DNA from: Apus apus
Lineage: Eukaryota; Chordata; Aves; Apodiformes; Apodidae
Assembly (NCBI RefSeq): GCF_020740795.1
Contig: NC_067285.1
Coordinates: 18,581,241 to 18,645,240 of the forward strand
Reading direction: 5' to 3'
DNA: 64,000 nucleotides
Part shown: in pieces, positions 21,426 through 35,443 of the stretch
Numbering within the stretch: position 1 is the first letter of the stretch
How the letters are laid out: each line of letters opens with the position of its first letter
Translations under genes and position numbers: made by a program
Notes under the pieces: model-generated
The model's database searches: none
What the model saw: the letters and a program-made list of their open reading frames with translations, nothing else
Told to the model about the DNA's origin: nothing

Positions 21426-24400
21426 GGCTTAGGCTGGGATTCAAGTAGTTAAAACCTTTAAGGATCCCTGAATTTAGGCTATTTTTAAGAGAGAGGAAAG
21501 CAATGCTAGGCATTTGGAACTCCTTGGAAACGCTGAGAAACATGTAAAGTATTTGCAGTAGGCATGATCTGATATGAGCTACCAAAAAAGCTTGCATGAA
21601 TGTACAGATTTCAAGGAGCTTAATCAGAAACCAACCTCTCATCTACTTTAAATAGGAGATTTTTTTCAGTGGCTCTCTTAAGTGCCTAGCAAGTTGTGAT
21701 GAGGAGGTTAAATTACAGAGACTATTTCTGGCCTGGCACAGACTGAATGTCAGCTTTTTTCACTGGACAGGAGCTAGGCAAACCAGCAAACTTGGCCAGA
21801 GTGTGTGACATCACTGTTGCTGCAATATCTAAAGGGCCTGTTGGTTTCCCCATCCCCCCTTCGGCTGGTATTTGGCTGACATGTTTTGTTGTGAGACATC
21901 ATGGTGGCATTACAGCAGCACCCTCAGGAGCTGCATTGCAATCTGAAGTCAGCAGAACTGCACTCCCCTTGAGGATGGAAGAAGGGAGAGGGAGGGAAGG
22001 TTTAGATTTTATAAATCTTTGAGAGATAGTTTCTTCATGTAGTGCTCTCTGTATGGCATCCATCCACAGCTCCAGCCCAAAACTCAGGGCCCTGTGGTGA
22101 TTGCTGGCTGAGGTTTATTCAGCAGCTCTGCTCCCACACATGCTGCCACTGCTGCTTCCAAGGGCTCATCATGACAGTTAGTTAGCTTCTTATGTAAAAC
22201 AGGAGACTCCCTAATGAATTAATGACTTTTTGGCATGTTTTTTCATGTCACATACAGGAGCTCATAACCAGATTAGAGTACAGGATGGAAACAGCTATAG
22301 GTCATCAGGATGAGACAACACTCCCAGCCAATGGCAGCTCCTCACTAGCCCAAGTAGGGCTGACTCACTGAGCTCTCGTGGGTATCATCATCAGGAAGTC
22401 CAACATGGCAGCAATCAGTACATCAATGACTATTGATTGTGCTGCTGTCAGTCAGTGATCATAGTACCACTGTCTTCATTTTGCATTTAGGAAAACAGAT
22501 AGACCCTGAGAGTCCTTGTCAGAGACAAGGAGCCAGAAAGATGTCCAGAAGAAAGGAAAGCCCCCTGTAGATTATGGTGTAGAATAACTAAACGTCCCTC
22601 GCACTGGGCTGCTTGAACTGTCAAAACAGTCAAGCTCCCTCTGATTTGCCTTACTGCCTGGGCAGCTCTAGGCACACTGCCTCTCTGAGCAGCCCTCAGG
22701 GCACATGAACACGGAAGAGGCTCATGACACCTTCACCAAGGAGAGTGCATTTGCTTGGGAAGAGAGACAGTGGTGATCCAGCCACATGTCCCCAGTTTGT
22801 CAAGAAAGGCAGTTTCTAGATTAAGATGATCATAAGGTGAAAGCTATTAGCAAAGGCCTCCACTTCCCTCATCCAACAAGATCACTTTCATTTGTGCTTT
22901 GTAGTCATAAAGGGCAGCCAAAATTAATTCTCCTGCTTGGGGGAAGAAAATTTGCTTAAGTATAAATACCTGCTCCAGCTGATGGAGGGTGGAGAATTAG
23001 GTCAGTCCAACTAAGGGTGAAAATCTCAAACACTGACAGAAATTACTAGCATAGAACAAAGTGACCACAGCTATTCCAGCATCAGATCTTTGATCATTGC
23101 ACTGGAAAACAAGGTGAAGGAACCATGTGTCTGGACCAAACCAGTATAGTCTGGGGTTCATTCCCCTTGTGGATTTGGGCCAGCAATTGTGTCTTGAACA
23201 GCTTGTCCTGGGCCAGAGAAGAAGAGAGACTGTTCTTGACTTTGGGCCAACTTCTGTTCTCAGTTACACTAATATAAATCTAGAATAATTTTACTGACGT
23301 CAGTTGAATAACTGAGAACACAATTGGTGACTCTAAATGCATCTACTTCCTAAGCTGACATTGGTGCACTATCCAGAAAGCTACATAAGTGACTGTAACC
23401 ACAGTAAAGTGAAATTCAACATCTCTGAAGAGCCAAACCTAACCCTCATGTCGCATTCAGACCAACATGCAAAGGACAGGGATTTGGAACTGAGGCCACA
23501 TTGCTATACCACCAAATCATGTCTTCTGGACAATTCCAATTTTTTAACATGTATCACTCACCACTGACAACAGCAGTGCATTTGGGATAAAGTAATTTTG
23601 CTCTTTTCTGCAATACTCACTAGAATATCTAGACCCAAGAGTGGTGTGGTAGACATCGTGTAGTCCCAGACCAGCAAAGCTGGCTGGCAACCTGAATTGT
23701 CATCCTGTGGACATTATAATCTTCTGAAATGTGTTTTTGTGTGTGTGATGGCAGGATGTTCTAATTTAGATAGTTTTGACATTTCACATGGAACAAGGAT
23801 TCTGAAGAGCAAGTAAATTACAAATTTTAAAGTTTTATTCAAAATTAAAAAAAAAAGTTTCAGATTATTTCACTATTTTTACACTATATACTAAGAAAAG
23901 AAACTGAAACTTTTGATTTTACTTTCTACATCAAACAATACCCTGATGGTATTGCAACAGAGATTATGATCTTGTTCTGAAATTTCCCTAAGTAAATATT
24001 CAAATAAAAAAAATAATTTCCAATTATCTTTCTAGGGGAATTATCATTAAAATGAATATGATTGTGATTTTATTTATTTAATCAAACAATTTCTTTTCTG
24101 AAGAAAAGACATCTGAATCCTTTTTCTTCACTGAAGCTAGTGCATCTGTTGCCATAGGAGCTGGAACCAGGGACTCATCAGACTCACAGCTCAAGGAAGG
24201 TCAGTGAAACATGGTAGAAGCATGAATGTGAGGAGGAAGTGCACCTAGCTAATGACCTTGTATTATATATCCTGCTCTGTGTCCTTTCCCCAAAGGATGT
24301 AAACCTCTTCCAGGCCTCAAATGGAATGCTTATCTCTTCAACTCAGACCTCAAAGCTCCAAGCACTGGGAGGTGAAGACCTCGTGAAGAAAACTGGAAGG

Positions 24401-26816
24401 AACAGAGACAACTTATGACAGCTGTGAAGAATCGTGGCAAGTCTCTCTACCTTTCCCTTTCTGTATCAATGCCAAAGACCCAACAGTTATTTCCAGCTGG
24501 TCTCTGGACTGCCTTTCCCAATGTCCTCCAAATGCCCCATCCTGCCGGGAGGTCTGTCAAGTCTGGAAGAAGGAGATGTCTCTCAGAAAGAGTTGTATCT
24601 GAACTGAGGCTTTCTTGCAACTCCTGTACACTCCTTCCATTACCTGAGCCCTATCCACCACTTTGGAGAATCAGTAACATGCAGACATGATGGAGTAAGT
24701 CAAAGGCATAGAGTGCAGGACTAATGCAGCAAAGGGCAGGTGCAGCACTTGACAAACAGCACAAGTCTACGAGAATCACAAGGCAAAGGGATGGTGCTCC
24801 TCCCGTGACCTGGAGTCAGCACAGACAAGTGACATTTAAACAACTGAACCCAAACAGTGCATTTCTTGGCATTAAATGTCTGACTGGAAAAGGCCACTCT
24901 CTGTAACTAAGTCAGTCATTATAGACTGAGATATTTTTACAGCTCACCAGTAGTATTGCACATGGACACCTCGTGGCTACTTATCCTTACAAACTCTCCC
25001 ACTTTGACCAGGATTTCTGTCTCATATACAGATCAGTGGCTAAGGCCCAGCTTCAACTGACTGATTTTTCTAAGATCAAACAGGGCATCTGTGGCAGGGC
25101 AGGGAACCAAACCTGTTTTCTGAGTTACACAAGAAGAGCTTAACCTTTGTTAGTTAAGGCAAAAATGTGTCTTCACACTGCCCATCACAGGGCATTGTAC
25201 TTTACCATGAGCCTCTGCAAAAGAAAAATACCCTTCAACTGAGTATGGTGCTGTTGCTTAGCATTATATTGTATAATGTATATAACGCAGGCATCATATT
25301 GTATAGTGAAATCCAAGCAGATATTCAGGTGACTGATTAACTGCAAAGATCTCAGCTCCACATCAGGTCCTTGATACCTATGTCTCTCTTTGTGATTATC
25401 AAGACTCCAGCTTTCTGCATTAGTTCAAGGTGACAACTGACATTGTATTGGTACAGCCCCTCCACTGAGCACTGACAGGATTTTGGCTAATGAGACAGGT
25501 ATTAATCTACTGTCATTTACTCTCAAGCAAGGCTTAGAGGATGAAAGCTTCCAAGATTTCACTTTCTGAGTGGAATAAAGGAGATTTTCCCAGAGTAGAG
25601 GGGAAGTTGTAAAGTATTGGAGCATCACAGTGGCTAGAGACGGGAGATGACAGAGGGGAGGGAAAGGAAAAAAAACACATGGACAAGAAAACAAATGTAA
25701 TGGCCTGAATGCCTTGTAAAGGAGTATGCCAGACAGTCCCAGCCCCTGTCATGGGAAAACTGTAATGGTACCAGCAAGTACACTAGACACAAGAGGTAAG
25801 CAGGCATGTTCTCCTCTGTGACCTACACAAGGAAATCTTCATCTAGCAACCAGCCATGCCTCACTTCTCTTTCCAGGCTGGGGAATCTGAAACCATCCCC
25901 TACTTGTACTGCTCTCTGCATCTTCCCCAGCACACCAATACCATCTGCACTGCCAAGTTTACGCTTAGACCATTTAAGCTTATTGACAAGGAGAGTTTGA
26001 CCCACACCCACTCACATAGGATAGCATCTCAGGAAATAACAGGCTTGCAGAAAGTATTATTATTTTACCAGTAGTCTCACCTGCTCCTTTCCTTTATATC
26101 TTCTGGATATTTCCAAGGTTTGGACAAGGATTTTGCTGAATTTGTTTTCTATAAAGTAAAGAATGCAAGTCATTTGTAGGTGCTAGGTTCAAAATTGTTT
26201 CGAGTTCTAATTGGTTTTATCAACTACTGAATTCCATGGGATTTAGGGGTGTGCAATATCCTGAAATAACTGTATTATGTTACCAAAGCCAAATAAGTAT
26301 GTGTACTAAGGGGCGAAAAGGTAGACACTTCGGTTTTTAAGGTTTTCTGGCTCAGGCTGCAGGAATAGAGCTATTTCTTACTTATACCTAGCTATAACTT
26401 TAGAGTGCAGTCAAGAGAGCTCCATTCTTGAGCAAGCAGTGTGACAGGGAGGGAAGTACACACTTTATACATGCCAGAGCTTATGACTCAAGCACACAAC
26501 CATCCATTCGCATCACATCTTTGCTCCGATGAAAAATGGCTCCTCAACCATTTGTTATGATAAAAGAGCCATTCCAGTTGAAGGACAAAAGCTGTAGCTT
26601 GTCTTACTCCTGCCTGCTATCTAGAAGATGGCTATGGGACAGCTAGCTATGGTAGGACTTCAAGAGGGCAGAAGAGAGCCCACTCACCCTTGTCCAAGTT
26701 GTTACCTTGGGAGGCCACACTATAGTCCTCATTTTGAGGAACAAAAACTGGTCAGTAGCCTTGTCCTGAGCAAGACAGACAGTCCTTTCAGTTCTTTATT
26801 CACTGTGCAACAGAGG
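21426..26816. other. Non-coding sequence, no gene recognised
   Basis: I see no coding exon, RNA gene or interspersed repeat I can name. Open frames are at most about 90 codons, occur in several frames and have no domain resemblance. A pair of direct repeats of about 14 bp (GCAT[T/C]ATATTGTATA) lies near 25.26 and 25.29 kb. Confidence 0.5.
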
Positions 26817-26951
26817 TTTGGTTTGGGTCTTTTTTTTGGGTTGTTTTTTTTTTGTCTGTTTGTTTGGTGGTGTTTTTTTGTATGTTTGTTTGGTGTTTTT
26901 TTTGTTTTTGTTTTTGTTGTTTTTTTTTTTTTTTTTAGATTTTTTTTTTCT
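26817..26951. repeat. T/G low-complexity tract
   Basis: About 130 bp are composed almost only of T runs separated by G or GG (TTTGTTTG-like units), ending in long T homopolymers. The 112- and 67-codon open frames across it give only Phe/Val/Cys or Lys/Asn runs and are artefacts of composition. Confidence 0.9.
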
Positions 26952-29900
26952 TCCCTGGGAAATTAAAGACTCCCTCTTCCTATTCAGAGATTGATTCATT
27001 GTTATGATTTAATGGTGTGTCCCCAAGGCACCTCTTCATTCTTCTACAGTTAATGCATATGCTAAGGCATTTCTTGCGATTATCCTGTAAAGGATATATG
27101 CAAAAGACAGAAAGGAAAATAACAAGGGTTTTAAGTAGAGTTTACAGTTGTTCCCCAAGAGAGATTCCAGTGAGTCTGGCTGAATCAGTCCCTCAGCAAC
27201 ATCAGTGATGCTGTCATCACAAGGGTTTTCCAGACCCCTGAGGCCCTCTAAAGAAACTTGCAGGCAGGCAATAACACCAACCACAGCTCAACACTGTTAC
27301 CAACCCCTTCTTCTTCCCCAGCCCTTCTCCTCAATTCTTCCCCATACCCTGAGGGGCAATTTTACCCACTTCTCTATGGTTTCATTCAATTAACAAGCCT
27401 GGTCACAACTCGTGTAGCTCAAAGAATAATTTGTCAGTTTTGGAGAAACAGACTAAGTCCTAATAGCACTACTTCACAGCAGATCAGTCAAAACAACGAT
27501 CCTCAGTGAACAAAAGTATCATGATCAGGAATGCTGCTCCGCTGCTCCAGCCCAAATCCTGGTTGCATCTGGTAGGGTATGGTTCCCTCTTAACATAGTG
27601 CTGCTTCTGCACCAATATCCCAGGCAGACCTGAGTGCTTACTCCAATTTCTGCACAATTACTCCCTATGCTTAGCAACATGCAAAGAATGGGGACAGGGA
27701 CAAAACTGACATACATCTCAACAGACCAGAAGCCATCAGAAGTGTGTAGAATTGTAGAAGGGTCTATAAAGAAGCTGACAGGCAAGCCAAGCTGAACTTA
27801 AGATATAACAGTTTATGTCTGCTCCACATAAAGGCAATAGAAGCACAATTGAGACTGAGGATCTGCAGTAGCTGTGAACTGCCATGCACTGCTGTTTGCT
27901 GACTCTGCATATTAAGGTGTAGCCAAACATTAACTATGTTTTCTTTTAGAAACTTTTCCAAAAGTTGCAGGGATTTTCATTTCTATCTAGTATGAGTTAG
28001 ATGGCCTTCATGTACCTGACTCTCATAGCCCTATCATGATTCCCAAAAGAGCCTCAGACAGAGTAAATGTGTAACAGGAAAAGCAGCCCTGAAACTACTG
28101 AGATGTAGCTATGTGAGAGACTGAAGAAAAAAATGCATCACTATTTGATCTGCTTGGCTCATAAGAAGGTTGATCTGACTGTTATGAGATGATTTAGATG
28201 AATCATTACCAGATAAAGCCATCTTGTAAATCATTATTTGCAAGCACAGGAGATGGATGATAAAGAAACCTTGGACTAAAATTAAGTATCTGCTTTCTCT
28301 ATCTGTCTGAAGAGGATAATTTGGTGGGGCAACCCAAGGAAGAGGGATACTTTACTTCTTGGGAAGGGTTGTCCTCTTATGGCTTCAATGTTGCCTCAGT
28401 TTCTCTGGGGCTGTTAAGGAACAGGGGGCTTGGTGGCAGTCTCTTTGACCACACATACATGAAAGCCATAAATACCTGACAAGCAGCAACTTAGCCACAA
28501 AACATCAAGCTTAATACAAACATGCAATTATATGTGCGTGTATATATACACACACCTTTAGATATTTATGTTAAGCAATCACCGACCCACCCAAAAACAT
28601 ATGCAGGCTTGAATGAAGAGGAACAACCTTTTCCCAAGGGTAAAGTCACCCTATCAGTGCACACATGCAGCTCCCACTGTGTTCCCTTTCCCCACACACT
28701 GTCACCTGGCTCACAGACTGCTGGTCCCAAAAAGTGATGCTGCCTCAAGCAGCGCACGTTAGCTCTAAAAGCAACGGACTCACCCACTTGTTTACAGTAG
28801 ACAAAGTTCTGTGTGACCTGGCACCCCAGCTGCAGGCAAGACAACACATCAAAGCCTGCAGCTAAAAACCACTTGCAGAATTTGCCTCTGCCAGCAACTT
28901 TCTGTGTGTGTAAACTCAGCTAGACTGAAGAAAGGAAAGACTGAGACAGATGAGTAGTATTTTCTCCCAACATGACTCATAGGGTTAATTGGCTTTTTTC
29001 CTGGTCTTGGAGGGATTTACATTTCCATGGGATTTTTGCACAGCTCTAGTAATGCAAGCACAGTCAAGACAAACATTTCAGAGGAGCAGGCAGGAATAAG
29101 AGTCTACAGAGTGACATTTCCACGTGCTTTTGATTTTTGGTGCAGGGATGCAATGACACCCAGCTGAGGCCTTCAAGTTCACTGATGAATGCCCGTTACA
29201 AATGTTTTGGTAACTAAAGTTGTGACTATATAGGTAAATACCTTCCTAGTGACAGGCATAGAAGGATGCAGAAATTTAGTAGTTTTGGGGCTCCAACATA
29301 CTGGGAATCTTGTTTGCTGGCATTTTCCACAAGCCTTATCCTTCAAGAATTTAGCCAAGGGTATTTTTTTTTTACATGGTCAATTCCTTGAAGAAGTGAA
29401 AGAAAAGAGCCATGTATATTAGTTCTGTCCAGAAAGCTTATTTCTTCTTCTTGTCTCTTCTTACTGTTCCTCCTCCCCAGCCTCCCTCCCAGCAATGGCA
29501 GAGGGCTAGTGAGGAACTCTCTAGCTGATACTGTACAAAGTCAGTGTGAACTGGTAGCTTTGGCCTGCTGCTGGAAAATTTTTTCTTAGTCAGATTTAAT
29601 TGGATTGCCTGTTCACAGGCCAATTTTGAAAAGCATAAGCAGTTTGATTTCTCAAGCTCATTTTTTATTATTTTGTTCTTATTTTGCTACTGAGTTCTGC
29701 AACTAGGCTAACAAAATGCAGTTCCTTGAGATGGCAGATTAAGAAGTTCTGCAACAACTGGACTCAGAAAAGCTTATGCCATTTAAGAAATTTTCCAGTG
29801 ATTAAAATTGGATACAAGTCATAGTCACAGTCATTTATAGTGGCCTCTTAGTACTGCCTAGGTATTTGAACTATTTTACTTTTTCATGTTCTCTAATATA

Positions 29901-32900
29901 CCAATTGCTCTCTATAAAATACTTAAATTATTCCCTTCCTTTTTGTTCCAAAAAGAGAATGAAAAATGCCTTCAACCTCACATTAAAAAAAAAAAAATCA
30001 CTAAAGTTTTCAAGAGCTTTATTTTATATCTGTAGGCAGTAATAATCTGGAAAATAAAATCAATGTATATTTGCTTAAAGTTGCTTACAGCACAATGCAC
30101 AGGGCAATTAAATGGAGCTTCATAGCAATTTAGTGTTTGTTTTTGTTTTTTTTTTTAAATAACGTACCTCTTTACCAAATAATTATGTGTCATAAACAGT
30201 AATCACTGCATACAAATCTATACGTATGTCTCCTTCACACAGACTTTCAGAGACAAGCCTGCATTTTTCAGAGCAGAAAAAGCTGGACAAAATTAAAGGA
30301 CTTTCAACCTCTAATAACTTTTAAAAATATATAAATGTTGTTTGACTGATCTGATAAAATACACAACTGACCCTTGAGTGCACACACATTCACACACTCA
30401 GACACCACCATTCTTCACCATTTCTCTGCTTAAAAACACCCATGTGCTTCCCCCTTACCTTCTGTGCTCCAGCTTCCTGATCAGGGACAGTGTACGGCTG
30501 CACTTTCTTCCCTTAAGTCAAAGCCCCAGCACATTTTACAGCAGCCTGCTTACTATTAGCACTTGCCATTATTTATGTATTTCAGACTGTCCTTCTGAAC
30601 TTAGTTATCTGAATAGAAATAACTGAAAAAGAAGTAAAACAGTAAAAGTGGAGGAGCTAACTTGTTAGCCCTCGCAGACCTGTCCAGCCAGGTGAAGTGA
30701 GCAAGGAATCCAAAGTTAGTAAAATGTATTTAAATAGTTATCAGGCAAGGGAAGCCAAACGGAGATCATGGTGGGGAAGAGACAAACATACGTATTGGAA
30801 TAACCATGCGGTGTCAAGTAACAGACAGATGAAACAGTCATCAGCTATTTTTACATTCAGATTCGCTGTTGGTAATGCTTCAGAGATAATACAGAAAGCA
30901 ATGCTGCGTGATTGGCTTGACACTGCCAGTGATTCCAACCTGAAAGCACCACATTTTTGTACGTACAGGTAGGACTCCAAATGTCTTCTAAGGTCACCAT
31001 TAAAAAAACTGTGTAAGAAGTATGCACATGAGTAACATATTATTGCCCTACCGGTAGTTTTTCATAAATAGATCATTTCATCATCAAGGCTGGACAAATG
31101 TGTGCAGTGTTCTTGGAGTAAGAACCCCATTCCACTGTCCTTCCAAAGCAAACAAGGCAGGCCGGCCCCCTGGGAGGCACATGCCAGCATTGGGTTTCAT
31201 TTGGCAAACTGCAATAGGATGTTGAATAATAAGGGAAATATGCTGTGAAGTCAACAAGCTACGATTTTGTACTGTAGAGATAAACAACGGACTGCACCCT
31301 GTGCCACAATGAGTGCACAGAGCTCCTTACTGAAGTCATGGGACTCAGCATCACACTGGACTTGAGCCACAGCCTGCAGCAAAATGAAGATCAGAATCTC
31401 CTACAGTTACAGCCAACTCCTGTTTTCATGCTAGAGCAGGGCTCCATAAGACCAATGTTCATTCGCATATTAAAAAGAGCTGCCAATCACATTGCTACAG
31501 CATGAGCAAGGCAACAACTATGTAGTATCTGCTGCCTGAAAATCTCCAAGCACCATGAAACTTTTGATGAACTAATCCTTCCTGCAATCCAATAGCAGCC
31601 TCAGTTTACCAGTCTTTGGAGGGACAATGACCTGCCTTCTGTGAGGTAGCCTTCAGCTTTGAATTCTCCACCTGGGAGAGGTGTATCACTCACCTCAGAT
31701 CCTAGCAGGAAGCTCTTGCAAAGCTCACTCTCCTGGCCTGGGCTTTTGGTGCTGCAGTGCTTCTTCCAACTCATCTCAAATTAAATGCTGGTCTTGCCAA
31801 GCATCAGGGCACTTCTGCTACATTCTGGCCCCAGACAACAAACTTCCAACCCACCCTTTTGTACCCATCAGAGCACCTGTGCACTGTGCACAGATTTGGC
31901 GTGTGGTTGAATCATGGCACCTACGAACTGAGACATCAGAAAAAACAACTGGCACATTTTGCAAATAAAAAAAAGGTTTGCGATGAAGACAGTGGAAAAG
32001 TAGTTTTCAGGCACCCTCTGACACTAATGCAGGCAAAACTGTCTGTATATGTGTGTACGTCTCTCCCGCACATTTCTAAAGACGGGTGGAATGTATTTCT
32101 GGAATACTTGTGCTAAAAATAAACCCATCCCTGCTGTCTATGAAGAGAGGCAGGTATAGCCCTGCTTTCTGTAAGCCCATGAACTTGTGAACTGCCTAGA
32201 GGCTAAATCACAACTAGAAAGACTCCTATGGAAATTGTAATTGCTAGTGCAGGAAGGGTGACTGATTGCTTGGAAAATCCAAACCAGGCCTCTCACATGA
32301 GCAGCTGGGGTTAACACTATTCATCATGATGAATGTGCTTTACAGACTCCAGCTTTGAAAGGACTCAGATCTTGGGATAGGCATTATGCTTGTTCAAATA
32401 TGATGATAATAAATACATATATTTGCAAATTCAGTGCTCAGATGAGACTCTGGGATCAGATGGCCTGTCATTAAAATAAAACCACTTCTGGGGAAAATTA
32501 CTGAATAACAGACAGCAAACACAACCCAGTGGCACTTAGATGTTGTTATCCTGCTCCCAAGAAAGTTAAAAAGCAAAATTCCTGCTGCTTCTTTTTGGTA
32601 AATGCAGAGCAGTAACAGATCAGACAACTTTTGTAGACAGGAATCTGGACCAGAATTCTAAATTTATATGAAAAGAGCATGCAATTTGCACAAATATGTT
32701 AACGGAAAATGAATGTATGTACATATACATAATGAACTCCATCTTTCACACACACACTTAAAACTTCATATGCTTGGCAAGGCTGAGAATACAGACATGA
32801 GAGCTTTATGGAAAAGCAGGAGTTTTCAGCCTTCTCTGACTTGTATCCCATCCCTTAACACTTTCTCCAGGGAAACAAATGATGTTCTGCCCTACTGATA

Positions 32901-35090
32901 GAGAGAGTTTTTTTCCTTTGTTACCTTAGCTGCAAATCCCAGAGAAGCAGTATGCAGACCCTGAGGAGTCAATGGACTGATCATATGCAAAAAGTCCCTG
33001 TTACATGGCAATCAAAAACTGATTATAAACTGAAATGAAGACATGCCACCCTAGGAAAATGCAAGCATCAAACTGCTTTGGTAGTATAAAGTAAATGGTC
33101 TATAATTCTCCTGGCATTAACAAGCAAGGGGCCTATTTAATAACCCAGGAGAGCAATATGACTATACTGAGTTTTCAGTTGTTTGTTTACAGCACTTTTT
33201 GTCCAGCAGAGCAATGCATGTTCAGTTCTTACCTGCCAGCCACAGACTGAATCATTTGTTGACTGTTATCACTGTCAGTGCAGTAACTTGGTCTCTGGGC
33301 ACTGGACAGATGAGTGCAGAGCATTGGCTGGACAGAGCAGCTCCAGGGTTATATTAACTGAACAAAGGCAGTGAACTGTGGACTAAAACATGTTCCAGAG
33401 TTGGACAACACATTTGTCTGCTCTGCATGTTGATTGCCACACTTGCAGGTAGATATTGCTGTGCCCCACCTGAAGTCTTGCAAGGCCTGTATTTCTCTGA
33501 GGGTGTTTCTAGCACCTGCATGTCTGCTCCAGGATGTGCCCACGAGTGCAGCAGCATTACAGAGATGAGCAAGGACTCATGGTGCAAACCAGTTGCTGTT
33601 CCACCTGCCTCCTTGGGACAGCCCAAGTACCTCTGGCTTGTTTTCCAGCAAGGGTGCTCCACATCCATGAGACATGTCTGGATGGGGAGGTGGCTGCCAG
33701 TTCTGTCCCATTCTTGCAACATGTCAGTAGTCAAGATCCAAATCCCATGCTCATGTTGATATGAATGCATACCTCCTCTGATGAAGGAAATGGTCCCAGT
33801 TCCTGGGGAGGAGGTGCTTCCCTTGTTCCTCCTCTTGCAGTCTCTGCATTTCACATCATGCTGAAGGAGAGGGGATGCCTGAAAATGAGTTTAGGTCTCC
33901 AGTTTTACGTTCTCCTCTAGGATGTATTGGACTTGCCTGCTCATCTGTATATTTTCTACTAAATGTGGAGGCATCACTGCTTCCTCTTGCAGCACGATTT
34001 TGTGCAAAATCTCTGGTCAGGCCTACCATTATTCCCTGATTCCAGGAGGCGGCAGAGACCCGAAGGGTCTCGGCAGGGTCCCGAAGGAGGAATATGTCTC
34101 AGTATTGTTGTAGGTATTTTCTCACCCGAAGTTGAGCAAGATCAAGGCTGCATTTTCTGCTCAGTGCCTCCTGTAGCTAACACAGGCTGTGCTGCACCTG
34201 GTATCAGGGAAAATGACAAGCACATCTCTGTTATATCCTTCTCTGCCTGCATTCTCTTCTGGATCCAGCCTCAAAACATGTCCTGGTTTGAATCAAATTC
34301 TGTCATAACAAACCCAGTTGAGCAGATGTAGGTGAGGACTGAAGGGTCCCCAGCACCTGAGCAACAGTAGCAGTCCTGTGGCCTCTTCCCCTGGGCCATT
34401 TCTCCACCTTGCTGGAAGGACTTCTTATCCATCCCTTGTGCAGAATTTGTGCAATGAAACAGCTCCTCAACAAACTTTGCTATGTTTCAGCTTTGTCTCC
34501 ATTTGTGATTGCTGGCAGACATTGATTCCACCATCTTCTTGTCCATCTTTTTAGCTCTTTGAATATGACCTTATATTCAATCTAAAAAGAATTTCTACAG
34601 TCTGATCTGCTCTCCTGACTGCTGCCTCATCAATATCACCAAGACTCAGCTGACTCAGAGATGACTTGTATGGATTCCAGCCCTGAACATTCATCCTAAA
34701 ACTCCAGGAGGTCCCCGGCTGTGGCACCACACTGGGGTTCAGCAGCCCTCTTATGGCTTTCAGGAACAGAAGTTAGGTTAGAAGGACTCTGGGGACGCCG
34801 CCTCAGAGGCAGCTTTGGCAAGGATGTCAGTCACAACCACATCCTACTTACTTCCCCCAAATCAAACTGACTCTTCAGTCAGGAGCAGCTTTGTTTTTGC
34901 CACTAAGACAGTCACCTCACACACATTGATCATATCTGCAGAACCCCGAGCAGATGCTTTAGTATAACTGTTTCACTACTAAACACTCTGCCAAGAGCAG
35001 AAGACAGATGTGGCAGATAAGAAACTTACAACAGGAAATGCTAAACAGCAGAAGATGGTTAAATTATTATGCAAGTAAACGTTTAATCCC
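26952..35090. other. Non-coding sequence, no gene recognised
   Basis: The longest open frames (166 codons at 33354-33854 minus, 122 codons at 33963-34331 plus) show no recognisable domain and are within what chance allows for a 64-kb window. A small CpG-bearing hairpin is at 34055-34071. If the CEFIP 5' UTR acceptor is real, the distal non-coding CEFIP exon could lie in this interval, but I cannot place it. Confidence 0.45.
34055..34071. repeat. 7-bp perfect hairpin in a small CpG-bearing cluster
   Basis: Arms GAGACCC and GGGTCTC are separated by GAA. The hexamer CCGAAG occurs three times between about 34060 and 34130, giving several CpGs in an otherwise CpG-poor region. No function is assigned. 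Confidence 0.6.
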
Positions 35091-35094
35091 AGCA

Positions 35095-35443
35095 CAGGTG
35101 TTGAATCAGTTTTTTAGCTAAAGGCTAATAAATGAGCACACTTGTGACAGGTCAGATGAGAGAAAAAATACCTGTAAATAGTCTGAGTGATCTAAAAATT
35201 AGTTCTTTTTAAAAATATAATCTGGAACCCAGTGACATTTAGAGATATTAGGACACATGCATTAGGTATTTTATAAATTTAGGTATAATCTATTTAATTT
35301 AAGAAAAGAGGTTAGAGGAATGTGGAGCTACTGGCCTAGCATAAATATTTTCTATTTACAAATCACAAAGAAAAAAACAGAGAGCACAGGCTAATTAAAA
35401 TAGCTGGACAGCAACGATGGGAAACATAAGGTGCTATTTTTAG
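35095..35443. promoter_or_regulatory. Possible muscle-type cis-regulatory cluster
   Basis: Within 350 bp I see an E-box CAGGTG at 35095-35100, an M-CAT/TEAD-type AGGAATG at 35316-35322, AT-rich homeobox-like sequence, and a perfect MEF2 consensus CTATTTTTAG at 35434-35443. These are the factor types expected for a striated-muscle gene such as CEFIP, whose promoter would lie in this direction. Each motif alone is expected by chance several times in 64 kb, so this is a hypothesis resting on clustering and location only. Confidence 0.2.

Noticed and set aside
26628-26966. 112-codon plus-strand open frame rich in Phe and Val
   Set aside because: It runs through the T/G low-complexity tract, which creates the frame by composition.
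34267-34331. Segment starting CATGTCCTGGTTTGA, slightly like the start of some bird endogenous-retrovirus LTRs
   Set aside because: The likeness ends after about 13 bases; no LTR ends, primer-binding site or retroviral frame is visible.
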